Source: Allacma fusca
Taxonomy: Eukaryota > Arthropoda > Collembola > Symphypleona > Sminthuridae
Reading direction: 5' to 3'
DNA length: 64,000 nucleotides
Assembly (NCBI GenBank): GCA_947179485.1
Contig: OX359246.1
Coordinates: 46,045,632 to 46,109,631 of the forward strand
The notes below the pieces were generated by a model, which saw only the letters and a program-made list of their open reading frames with translations, did no database searches and was not told where the DNA came from. Every line of letters begins with the position of its first letter. Within the stretch, counting starts at the first letter, position 1. Both the position numbers and the translations under genes were made by a program. This document shows positions 37,840 to 49,295 of this stretch, in pieces.

Positions 37840-40280
37840 ATGCTGGGGGGTCCAGTTTACTGCACTGCTTGCGATTTGGTGATTAAGCCTCCTACTGCGA
37901 AAGGTAGATTGAAAGGTAGGAAGTTGGACAATCGCCATAAGTATTTGACGGGACCTGTGGAACTGAATACTGTCCTAAGATACTTGATTTCGGATGAAGA
38001 AAGTTCAGACGTGAAGGATGCCCTTCACTACTATCACAACCGCCTTCCATTTTGCTCTTTCTGTATGGAGATGATCACGAAGATTTATGACTTTGAGAAT
38101 GAGATGGAAAGGATAAAGAGTTTGATAGATTCGATGGTGTCCTGTCTCAAGATGAAGATCCAGATGAGTTTGGATAATATTTCGTACCGAAAGACGGATG
38201 ACAATGCGCTGAAGCTTAGATCTGCCATGGTGGGCATTAAAAGCTTGGGAGGTAGTCGATTCGAATCTAATATAATTATAATGTGCAGAGTTTGTGTTGT
38301 AAATTGGTTTGAGTAATACATGACAAAATGTTTTGTACAGACAATAAGCCATCCTTGGAAGCTCTGGGTTTGCCAAATAAATCTGCGGAGGCAAGTTCAG
38401 ATCTGAATTCGAAGGATGCAGCGATTTTGAAAGATGTGCGAACATCTTTGAAGAAAATTCAGCTGAAAACCGGAACTGCAGTAAAGTCTAGTGCTATTGA
38501 CCATTTCCCCGGAGTGTGTGGAGATCCTTTGGGGAATCTGGAAGAAAAGATTGGTTTTGAGGAGGCTGGAACTTCTGATCGTATTCCAACTTCCTCCGCA
38601 CAAACTAATGAAGATTCTGGAAGTGACCATAATGCTAATGAGGATGATTTATACGACATGACCTCAGATAGTAACTCATCTGTGGAAGCCTCGGATAATG
38701 CTAGTGTTAGAAGGAAATCTCCTCGAGTAAAATCTTCAAAAGGAAACATGTACAAAGGGTTTGTGTTAACCGAAGATGCTATTTCCGATGACGAGACACG
38801 AGAATTACTTGATGAGGATTCGGACGGAGAAGAAAATGATGAACTGGATGATGAAGACTACGAAGAAGATGGATTCTTGGAACAAATTCTTGGAATTGAG
38901 AACGAGGAACCAGGTATGAATAATAGTCATTTAAATGTATTTAGTACTTTTACTGCTCATAAGAAACCCCATTAAGTTTCTATGTATTGGTACGTGGTGT
39001 TTTATTTGTGAATGTCTATATGTATTAAAGATAAAGATAAAAAATATAAATATATCTATATTTAAAAAAGATGAGCCTGTTCGCTTACGGAGATCTACTA
39101 TAAAAAGCAATAAAATGGCTCGGAAATCTGTTGTCCTGGAAGTGGAACCTAAGAGGTATCAGTTCCAAGGAAAATTCTTCACACTCACGGAGGAGGGCAA
39201 ATACAAATGTGATTCGTGTGACAGGGTTTTGAAAACCAGGGGTGGTACTTTACTACACATTAAACAACTTCATCTCGGTATGTATTAACTTGTCGAGTTA
39301 CTCTTAAATTAGTCAGTCAGTACACCATTGCTTTCCTAAAAATATTATGAATCGTTTATATAGATTTGCATGTAGTAAGAACGCCTCGTGAGCGCAAAAC
39401 CGACGAGATTCCAAAGTATAAACGGAGAAAAACTGAGAGACGCCAAAGATCTGTGAAGGTACTAGGTCCAGATCTTTTCGAGTTCGAAGGGCTGCAGTTC
39501 AGCAAAACTGAAGACGGGAAATTTAAATGCGGAAGTTGTCCAAACATTCTTAAAACCCGAGACAGTGCACTAGTTCATATCAAGCAGCGACATTTAGGTA
39601 CTTCTTCAAATATTTTTTGTTGGGGAAAGTATTATTACTTTTAATAAGTACTGAGTAAATAGTAATTTCTCAAACGCATGTTTTGTAAAGGTGAAGGTCT
39701 CGGTACATTCCTGTGTCATCTCTGCGGGAAATCCTTCGAACGTGATGTATATTTAAAGCTACATGAGATCAACCACACCAACCCCAAATCCCACCATTGT
39801 GACATCTGTGGTAAAGCATTCACCCAATATGCAAATCTGTACAACCACAAAAAGATTCATAAAGGAGAACTCAACTTCCACTGCGAACTGGAAAATTGTG
39901 GAAAACGGTTCCTCACCCGCAAGCAATTAATCACTCATATGAGACGACATACCGGCGAAAGACCTTTCGAATGTTCTCTCTGTCCAAAAAAGTTCGTACG
40001 AGCTTCAGAGCTCACAATTCACCTACGAAGTCATTCCGAAGATCGACCCTACGAGTGTCATTTATGTGACAGTAAATTCTTCATTAAAGGACGGTTGGGA
40101 AGGCATTTGAAAAATGTCCACAAACTAGTTCCAGCTAATTCTGGCTCAAGTGGGAGGGTCCTGCCCATAGTCACCCACGAGGTTATCATTGAGGCTGAGG
40201 CCGTTGTTGAAGCTCCAATTGATCCCAATAGTCAATTTGTTCAACCGAACCAATTCCTAACGTTTAACGATTTATACTAA
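37840..40280 (+). CDS. ZAD-like C2H2 zinc-finger protein, paralogue A
   Basis: Five exons: 37840-38251, 38341-38913, 39071-39277, 39364-39597, 39691-40280. The total is 2016 nt, or 671 residues; every intron is phase 1. The N-terminus has Cys pairs CTAC (residues 8, 11) and CSFC (72, 75) followed by an amphipathic helix, the plan of the arthropod ZAD dimerisation domain. A long acidic, Ser-rich region follows. Two atypical single fingers (YKCDSC...LHIKQLH and FKCGSC...VHIKQRH) each occupy their own exon, which suggests exon duplication. The last exon encodes five clustered C2H2 fingers, the third with an extra residue pair (CELENC), and one HTGERPF linker. It is probably a nuclear DNA-binding transcription factor; target unknown. 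Paralogues B and C lie downstream in the same orientation. The start is the first Met of the exon; an upstream non-coding exon is likely. Confidence 0.87.
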
Positions 40281-41486
40281 ACAGCTCTCATGTTTATTGC
40301 ATAAATACGTTGCTACAAGCTGCTGTTTTTGAAGTTGTACGCTTTGAATTACAAAGCGTGAAATACTCTTCCCCATAGACAATATAATTTCTTGTAACTA
40401 ACCTACCTGTCTGAAACCTATAATTATTATATGCATGCTATGCACAACAAACTATACATGTGAATTTTGCTAATTAGGCTAAGTAAACTCAAATGAGGTA
40501 AGTATTCGTTGTTACTTAATTAGTTTACTTTAATTACGCGCTTGTACAGATAAATTCTAAACTTTTATTGTAGCCTTTGGTTCGGTTCGGATTTTCAAGA
40601 GAATTTTATTTCACAAATGCCACCTTGTTGACACTATTGATGTTACTTGCCGTGTTAATTTTAATAATAATTACGCCTAGTACAGTAACAAATATAAGTT
40701 GTACAATAATATATTGTAGTAGAAATTGGATTGTAATAATTGTTGTAGTGTTGCTCCCCCCACGGATAACGCCTGGCTAATACGGCTAATCGTATTGAAA
40801 TTTAGATAATCACATCACGTATATGAGGTTTCGTTTACACTTTTCAGATGTTCGGTAATAACTATGTCAATTGCCAATGTTAATAAAAACCTTTTTGTAA
40901 ACCTTCGCTATTCAACAACATCCATCAGTATCATTTTATTATATTTCTGTACCATTCATTTAACTGCTTGTTTTGTTATCATTGTTCCGGATTTTGTAAT
41001 TTAATGGAGTGTAAATAATTATTAATTATTAATAGTATAAGTATAACTAACTACTAAATAATTATTAAATGCAGCATCGTTCCGGTTGCAAAATTTAATG
41101 GAAGCCTGTTGACGTTGACGTTGACACATCTGTTTACTTTTAGTTATACGCGAACCTATATGTAGCATGCATATGTCACACCCTGAAGGAATCTCCCGCC
41201 CAAGCAAAATCGTGTTTGGCTCCACAATTCGACTGCTGCTGGCATTGATCTGATATCTCTCTCTCCTGCGTTCTTCGATGAATCTGATGGGGTCTACGAG
41301 AAAATTAATTAAATCACAACGAAACAAAAACATTTACATACATAGACACATTTAATAATTATGTAAAGTACATTTTATTATTACAAGTTACAATGTCATT
41401 CTAATTAAAACCTCAAAAGAAGTTCATTGCATAGTACAGCATTGATACGTAATCTTAACTGGAGTTTTGCAAAATCCTAAACAGAG
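40281..41486. other. Spacer between zinc-finger paralogues A and B
   Basis: AT-rich DNA. A 103-codon minus-strand frame at 41022-41333 has no recognisable domain and is not called. The right end should contain the promoter of paralogue B. Confidence 0.4.
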
Positions 41487-43764
41487 ATGGAGGATTCTAA
41501 AAAAGAGTAAGAAATTTAAAATTAATTATTTGGATTCCTTGACATACTGAAATTCAGGCACTGTATATTAAATTGAATAAATACTAATACTCATTTTAGT
41601 TATGTTAGTAATTCTGTTGACGGTTTCGTGTGGCAGGTAGAATTTTTTAACAATTTTTATTTGAAACTATTTTCAGCCCACTAATATGCGCAGCCTGCGA
41701 CCTCATAATAGATCCCTCAGTCAAAATGGAGAGCGCTTGGAAGGACTTGACCCCCGGGTCAAGTCTCAACTCCCCTGAAAAAATTACGGATGAAAAAGAA
41801 ACAGGATTTGAGAAGTATGTTCCGAAAGCGGATGTGTGGACAACCTTCTGTAAGTATATGTTGGATGGCAGAAATGTCCGAGTGAAGATGTTCCGAGCAA
41901 GACACTACCACGACTTGACCTTCTGTCCTTTCTGTATCCGACTTATTAAGAAGATATATGTTTTTGAAAAAGAAATAAGTCAGTTGTATGAACGCATCGA
42001 CTCGATGATTAGTTGTCTCCGGAGCAAGATCCAACTGTCCCTTGACAGTAGTCCAAGAGAGGAGAAATCAGCAGTCAGAGAGTTTATGCTGGGGGTTAAA
42101 TCTACACCAAAGCCCAAACAGGAAAATACCCCAAGCCCTATCATCAAAGATGTCCGTATAGTTCTGACAAGGGTGGAAGACACTGAGGATGTGCAGAAAC
42201 AGAATCAGGAAATTACTCGGAAGCCAACGAAGTCACCAGTAGTTTCAGAGCCAGAAGTTCAGAAATTGGAAGTGTGCAAATTAGAAGTTACAAATGAGAT
42301 CACTGACGCAAATCCGCCGTCTGAACCTGGAAATAATGAAAATGAAGAAACTTCTAAATTAAGGAAATCTTCCAGAAAAAGAAAATCCAAGAATAATAGT
42401 GACGAATTTTTGTACTTTGATGAGAAGACTCCGACCAAGCAGGAGGAGGAGGAGGAGGAGGTGGTGATGGCGGAAAGTGATAACTCCGTGGGTTGGAGTA
42501 ATGATAGCATCGATGGCTACGAGCCTTATTCAGAGATGGATATAAGTTTTGATCAAGAAAGCTCCTTTGATTTTGCGGATCATGAAGAGAAGGACGTTGA
42601 TGAGAAAGGCGGAGAGCTGGAGGCGAAGCCTAAAATTGTGAAGAAAGTTCGAAAATCTGAGGCTGGTACAAAACGAACAAGAAACAAAACGGACTCGAGG
42701 GAAAGGAAGACTAGACGAAGGAGACTAATTATCAATCAGTTAGAGGAAACTGATTTGTTTGAATGGAAAGGCTTCAAGTTCCGTAAATTAGAAAATGGCA
42801 AAATGAAGTGTGAACATTGTCCTTCCGTGTTGAACAACCAGCCGTGTCTAATTCTTCATATTCGAAAGATTCATTTACGTAAGTTACTACTTTATTTAGG
42901 ACAATACAAATATTATTAAATACTTGGAATGCCGGTAGCAATGGAACCCAAAATGATTAAGAAAAATATTATAATTTGCCTTTTGTTTGTTCAGGTGAAG
43001 GAGTTGGTATATTTCCATGCGACGTCTGTGGGAAGTCCTTCGATCGCGCTGAGATCCTCAAAGCTCATATGTTCATCCATGATGAGAAACGCTATCAGTG
43101 CTATATATGCGGGAAATTGTACCACCAAAGACCAAACTTAACTCATCACATCAAAACCCACGCAGGGAACTTCAAATTTCATTGTGACTTCGAAAATTGT
43201 GGTAAAACATTTCTCACTCGTGGCCAGCTAGCCAACCACACCAGACGGCATTTAGGGGTGAAGACTTTCCAGTGCGAGTACTGTTCCAGATTATTCATTG
43301 ACCGGAGTGAGCTCAACCGACACTTGAGGAGCCATGCGGAGCAGATGCCTTTCAAATGTCACCTCTGTAATAGCTCATTTTTCATCAAATACCGTCTGAA
43401 AAGGCATTACATGAATGTTCACAAAGTAGAGCCTCCTGCTGTCATTGAAATGGTCGAGTCATTGAAAATGCCGCCCCATCCCGCCCCTATCGAAGTTCAA
43501 GTAGTTATCAATCCGGATTCATCTGTTACTTTGCTGCAAGATAATGGAATGGGGGAAACCGTCACTGTGACTACGTCCGAGTCTACTTCTAATGATGTAG
43601 CTGTCACTACCGAGTTAGCGTCTACATCAATGGAAGCATCTAATACCATCCACATTGTTGATGCTGTATTTATGGAAGAAACTGTTGTCACCTCCGAACC
43701 TTCTGAACTTCATCAAGTGAATCCCCATAAGGAACTAATAACTTTCCAGTCCATGTTGGAGTAG
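41487..43764 (+). CDS. ZAD-like C2H2 zinc-finger protein, paralogue B
   Basis: Three exons: 41487-41506, 41677-42878, 42995-43764. They total 1992 nt, or 663 residues. The 20-nt first exon encodes MEDSKK and joins in phase to the ZAD-like exon; paralogue C has the matching microexon, which supports both. The N-terminus has CAAC and CPFC pairs followed by a helix (LYERIDSMISCLRSKIQ). A long charged linker with basic clusters (RKSSRKRKSK, RTRNKTDSRERKTRRRR) and an acidic EEEEEE run follows. One atypical finger (MKCEHC...LHIRKIH) closes exon 2. Exon 3 carries five clustered C2H2 fingers and a Thr/Ser/Val-rich tail ending in a HKELITFQSMLE motif also found in C. A nuclear DNA-binding regulator is the likely role. 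It has one atypical finger where A has two, and the A-type split by intron is absent. Confidence 0.87.
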
Positions 43765-45328
43765 TCTCCCAATATGGAGGCTAACCTAAATCCTTTCAGC
43801 ATTTTAGTTGCTACAGTTAACTAAGTATGTAATAAAATAGTCTTTCTGTTAAGCATGCTAATTTTGAGTAAAGGACTTTGTCCTGTCCACTTTGGATTTC
43901 AAATCTGTACTTATAGTTAGTTAGAAATATTTCGAGGTACATTATTTATTGTACTAAATTAATTGTGCAAATATTTCTTTTTCATCTCACCGAATAAACG
44001 ATAAATACTTATTTACCCTTTTTTCACAAGCAACCTCACAAGTATGCCATCTACGTCATTAATTGGAATTGATTACTATTGATTGATATTGATACTTGAT
44101 ACTATCTACTTCCATTAAGTACTTACATTCAAAATGTCAGTCTCTTAAATAGAAGTTCGTGTATGAAGTTACCCCGGCCCAGGAAATCCATTGTGGGAGG
44201 ATCATATAAGCTTATAATTAATAAAATTATTTTACTATTTATAACTGCAACATACGAAAATCCATAATTAATCTAAAAATTTATTTTCATTTTTACTCCC
44301 AGGCTTAGAACGGTTATCACTAAGCAGTGCCTTCATTTATTTATCCACGTAATGCTTTGCTACGACATGGGTCATGGCATGTCATCTAAATTCAGCGAAC
44401 TGCTTTGCACGCTTTCAGGTCTCATTTACAATTTACAACCAATGCATACAGGGTGGCATCAAATCTTTTCCTCCTTTCCCTAGCCAATTTAAGGGACACT
44501 GGTTAAGGACTGATACAATCAACGTACATCCTGTCTCTTCAAGTGATTTTTTTTTGCGGATTTAAAATGTATTTTATTGACCTTCGTCAGCCCCGGCTAC
44601 ATGTTTCAAAGAAACGTGAAAACACCAGGCATTTTAGATGTCGAAATCAACATTTTTTTATAAACAAAGTTTTTCAAAACTAATTATTACAGATATGACC
44701 TGGTCCTGGGGAATCTGGCAAATTTAATGAAAAAAATCTTAATAACTGATCATCTTGGAATCATCCGAAATTTGCCATCATGGCCAAAATCATTGCTATT
44801 CAATCTTATCAAAAATTCCGAAATTTTTAATCTGTCTATACATACAAGAAATTACATTATTTACATGTTTATTTTTTATCATGAATAATAAAGTTCAAAG
44901 TTGGGTTTTATTATTTATTTATTATTTTCGTCTCCGCACTTAATTATTCCTCTCCCGCAAGTGATTTATTTTATACTTACGATTAATTACATATAATTTA
45001 ACATTTTTACCTAAAAGAGCGTTCGTACCTATTTTAATTACTTATTAATAAATTAATTTCCAATTAATTTTGCCCCAAAAAGAATTATTTTTCCTGAAAA
45101 ACATGGAGCCACTCAACCCCAACTGATATCCTTGTGATTCGAATTGCCGCCAGAATTGGACTTTAAATCCCAACGGACATTTTTACCAGAATTGCAAATT
45201 GGGAAAAAATTATTTGGAAGGAAATAGGTGATTCGAAGTCAAATTTTAATTCTGGAATGTGCGTTAGTAAGTGTCCGAGTGACTCTGGTTTTTAAAAGGG
45301 TCCATCAAAATTGTGGAGTCTCCCAAAT
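43765..45328. other. Spacer between zinc-finger paralogues B and C
   Basis: AT-rich sequence with no gene beyond short chance frames. It should hold the 3' end of B and the promoter of C. No transposon ends were recognised. Confidence 0.4.
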
Positions 45329-47583
45329 ATGGAAGACTCAGACCTTAAGTAAGGAGCAATTGATTTTGATTTGATTTCAAATTTTTACGAAATAATCTAT
45401 TCACAATGAAAGTATTGAATTATATTCAATTTAATATTACATGGTCAATGAACGAGTGTACAAAATTAGATATGAATTAATGTTCGTTTTAAAAAAATAT
45501 TATGATTAGGCCATTGATATGTGCGGCCTGCGACCTCGTCATTGAACCCGCCTTAGGAGAAACGCTGTCCTCGAGTCTGACCCCGAACGCAGGTCACAGT
45601 GAACTGGAGGAAGTTGAGCATGAAGGCTGTGACAACGGTAGCCACATCCCAACGCCCGAGGCATGGTCAACCTTTTGTAAATACTTGCTCGACGGGAGTA
45701 GCAGTCGTGCGAAGACCTTCCGAACGAAATACTACGAGGACTTGACCTTTTGTGCCTTGTGCATGCGGCTAATAACCAAGATTAATGCTTTCGAAAATGA
45801 AATATCCCAATTGTATGAGCGTATTGACTCCATGGTGACCTGCCTCAAGACCAAGATCCAAATCTCTGTGGATACTAGCTCAATAACAGAGAAATTATCT
45901 GTGAGGGAGTTCATGCTGGGCCTTCAACCTACCGATAAGTCCAAAGGCGATGGTACTCCTAAAAAAGGGAAAAAACGGAAACAGTTAATAGCCAAAGCTT
46001 CAACTATGGACGATACAAATGAGGAGAGATCAGAGGCGGACCCAGACAATGACATGACGTCTGACTACCATATCGAAAGCGATGATCTTAGGAGTGAGGA
46101 TGACTGGGGAAGTGGTCCGGATTTAAGTTTGGAACGTCAGGAAGCTTCAGATACTGCCGAGGTAGAATGTGATGATGGTCCTTCTAAGGAGCCAATGAAG
46201 GAGAGGAAACCGAGGGCGACGAGAAAGTCCGCGGGGGAGGAATCTCAGCCTCAAGGAAGAAGGAAAAGGAACCGGAAGGACACGAGGGAAAGGAAGACAG
46301 GGAGGAGGAGACTGGATATTAAGCAATTGGAAGAACCTGATTTATTCGAATGGAAAGGCTTCCGATTTCGTAAGCTAGAAACTGGCAAACTCAAATGTGA
46401 GCATTGCCCTTCCAGCTTGTTGAACAGCCAACCGAATCTAATTCTTCATATTCGTAAAGTACATTTACGTAAGTTTGTTATGCTTAATGTCATTATATTA
46501 TATTGTTCATGCTTATCTTATTTTAAAATCAGTTAAGAAAGTTATTCCTGTTGTGGGCATTCCTTCCAAGTTCTGATGTGATTCGACCTCAGAGTTGAGA
46601 TTGCTTGTAAACAGTTGAAAATCTGAAATTACGTCTGTAAATAACAGCCGAAGGAAGTGAGGTATTTATTTTTCACAATTTCAGTTTCAGTCAACAAAAT
46701 GTACTGAAATAGCTCAAGGGAACTGAGTTTACCTGCTGCTGAATTTTCTAGATGTCTTCAATGAACCCGTATGGTTCAAAAGTATTCAAAATGTTACCTT
46801 ATTACTTCCAACTAATTGTATCTAATTAATTACATTTTATTTTGCGTTTCAAGTAATTGCAGCAATTAATTAATAATTGTGATTTACCAATAAACATGTA
46901 AATGAGTTATTATAACAACCTTTAAGTGATAGTCATTATTTTATTTTATTTTGCTTTCATTAGGTGAAGGAGTCGGTGTCTTTCCCTGCCCCGTTTGTGG
47001 AAAATCCTTTGACCGCGCTGAGATACTCAAAGCGCATATGTTCATTCATGATGAGAAACGTTTCCAATGCTATCTGTGCGGGAAGTGTTACCATCAGCGA
47101 GGGAACCTTACACACCACATCAAAACCCATACCGGGAATCTAAAGTATGAGTGTGAGATCGAAAATTGTGGGAAAAAATTTCTAACCCGAAATCAACTCA
47201 CCCGGCACACTAGTAGGCATTTAGGGGTAAAGTCCTTCCAGTGTGAGTATTGTTCACGGTTATTTGTTGAGCAGAGTGAACTCAACCGGCACGTCAGGAG
47301 TCATGCGGAAGAGAATCCCTTCAAATGTCACATGTGCAATAGCTCATTCTTCATCAAGTATCGTCTCAGAAGACATTATATGAATGTGCATAAAGTTCAG
47401 CCTCCAGATGTAATTGAAATGGTTGAACTAAAATTGCCCCCGAAGCCTCATTTGGAAGGGACTACTTCCGAATCAACTTCTGAAACTGGATTTATTGAAG
47501 AAACTGTTGTCACTGAAAGTGAACCCCCTAATGTAATGAATATTCACAAGGAACTCATCACTTTCCAGTCCATGTTGGAGTAA
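45329..47583 (+). CDS. ZAD-like C2H2 zinc-finger protein, paralogue C
   Basis: Three exons: 45329-45348, 45510-46468, 46964-47583. They total 1599 nt, or 532 residues. The 20-nt first exon encodes MEDSDL. A Met at 45502 is not used because it lies inside the intron, directly before the acceptor (ATGATTAG). The ZAD-like N-terminus has CAAC and CALC pairs and the same IDSMVTCLKTKIQ helix as B. The linker is shorter than in B, with a basic stretch (RKRNRKDTRERKTGRRR). The single atypical finger KCEHC...LHIRKVH ends exon 2. Exon 3 has five C2H2 fingers nearly identical in order and key residues to B, then a short tail ending HKELITFQSMLE. B and C are the closest pair. Function is inferred as sequence-specific DNA binding in the nucleus. 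A decayed copy of its last exon lies at the far right of the window. Confidence 0.87.
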
Positions 47584-49295
47584 CCTTTACCACATGCTCT
47601 GCTAATTTGTCACATAACACATAAAGTAACAGTTTTTCGTGAATTAAATTTTGTACTACCGATGATTTCCATTTTGTACTCGTACTTTCGTATAATCCAT
47701 CTTCCCTTTGATTGTGAATTACAAAATACTGGCTGCTACATTTTTAATGAATATTGTATATCAAAAGCCAATAGATTTCCCGTGTGTATACGCGAATACC
47801 TAGTTACAACTTTTTCAGTAGTCAAAACCGAAAACTTGTTAATATAAAAGTCAGATGTAATTTTTATTGTACCTCGAACTTTATCATTCAGTTTTTCTAC
47901 TATAAATTAGCCAACCGTAAGATCAGTGTTGTCTACTAGCAGACTAGCAGCTGGAACAATGTTGCATGTTAATAGCGGATTTTATTAAAGTTATTAAGCA
48001 AGCAAATACAATCGTCACTATCCTAATATTCCTAATCATCACGTCTAATTTACTCAATGCTAGTTAATTATAAACTGTAATATCCTCAGAAATTCCTTAA
48101 TGTGAACGGTAACGGAACGGTGGGCGGTAACTTGCAAGTTTAAGTAATTACTTGCTACTATCAACAACGACGGATAATTGTTACATACTTATTTACGACT
48201 GACACTTTACACTAAATAACGCATCACATTGTTTTAGGCTATTCTTTTTCTCAAGCTTGTAGTTATTTGTAACATTCCTGGTCTAAAAATCCATCCGACT
48301 TTGTTGTTTTTTGTCGAAAGATTCTTACCATGAAGAAAATCACAATTATGTCAATCTGCCTGCAAAATTTAACCACAAAAAATATGCATCCCATTTAACC
48401 CAGGAAAGCACTTACTGTGTTACTTTCATAAAACAAATGAATTCATTTTGAAGTAACCCAACATCTTATTGTTAGTTGCTCCTTCTGTGCATACACTGAA
48501 TTTAGTACAGTCACAAACTATTTCGCTGCTTAATAAAATGGTCCCTAACAAAATTGTAAATAGTGACTAAAACAGCAGGGGTGTATTAATAAAATAATTT
48601 TTACCCTGGCCCTAACCCTCAAAATAGATTTGTGGGCCTTTAAACATGCAATCTGAGGGCCTTAGTCAACATTCTTTTTACCTTGGCCAGGGTGGGCCAC
48701 CCCGTAAATCCACCCCTGTAAAACAGCTTGCAATTAGAACGTCTATTTTTTTCAAAGTCAGAAATTCCAGTACGGTGGAGTTGAGAACAATTAGTAAAGA
48801 ATAAATAAATAAATAATTATTCTATACTACATATTTTACTATACAGTCCGTGCAAACAATGTAATGCAATAATAGGGCTGCACTCTGCACTGCAAAATGA
48901 ATAAGAAAGTTTTACTTGAGCGTTTCACTTTGCCCCGAAAATAAAAGTGGCATAAAGCCATAACACTCATCACCATATAACGTTGCTTATACGGATTTCC
49001 TGGGAACTTTCAAACTTCAGCACGTGCGATGTTTGGGACGCAGTAGGCCATAAGCTGTGCTCGTCAACGCGGACGAAACATTAGAAGTTTTAAAAGCTAA
49101 TTTTTAAAACTACAGTCCTTGAGTTACGTGAGGCTATATAGTTTAATTTAATTTGGGAAATTAATAATCACATTATTATTAGTTTAAAATAAAACTCGTA
49201 TTTGTACTAATTGTAAGTCCGTACAGTGTGCCCGTGTTTCATCCACCAGTTAATGTCGTTGGATTAATTATATATTGTTACATTGCATCCGTATA
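47584..49295. other. Intergenic stretch between zinc-finger C and BOP1
   Basis: Contains the 3' flank of paralogue C; the part at 47957-48020 recurs beside the pseudogene near 63858. It also contains a 143-bp MITE at 48576-48718 and the BOP1 promoter region. No other gene was found. Confidence 0.5.
48576..48718. mobile_element. 143-bp hAT-type MITE with perfect 8-bp target duplication
   Basis: The ends are inverted copies starting CAGGGGTG, with ATT conserved two bases further in, and are flanked by identical 8-bp direct repeats TAAAACAG at 48568-48575 and 48719-48726. End sequence and duplication length fit the hAT superfamily. An ACCCTGGCC block near the left end recurs inverted near the right end. 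There is no coding capacity. The intact target duplication suggests a fairly recent insertion. Confidence 0.85.

Noticed and set aside
41022..41333. 103-codon minus-strand frame between zinc-finger A and B
   Set aside because: No recognisable domain and no supporting splice or promoter signal strong enough to call a gene.
45502..45510. ATG at 45502 as start of zinc-finger C
   Set aside because: It lies in the intron just before the acceptor AG; the upstream 20-nt exon restores the phase and matches paralogue B.
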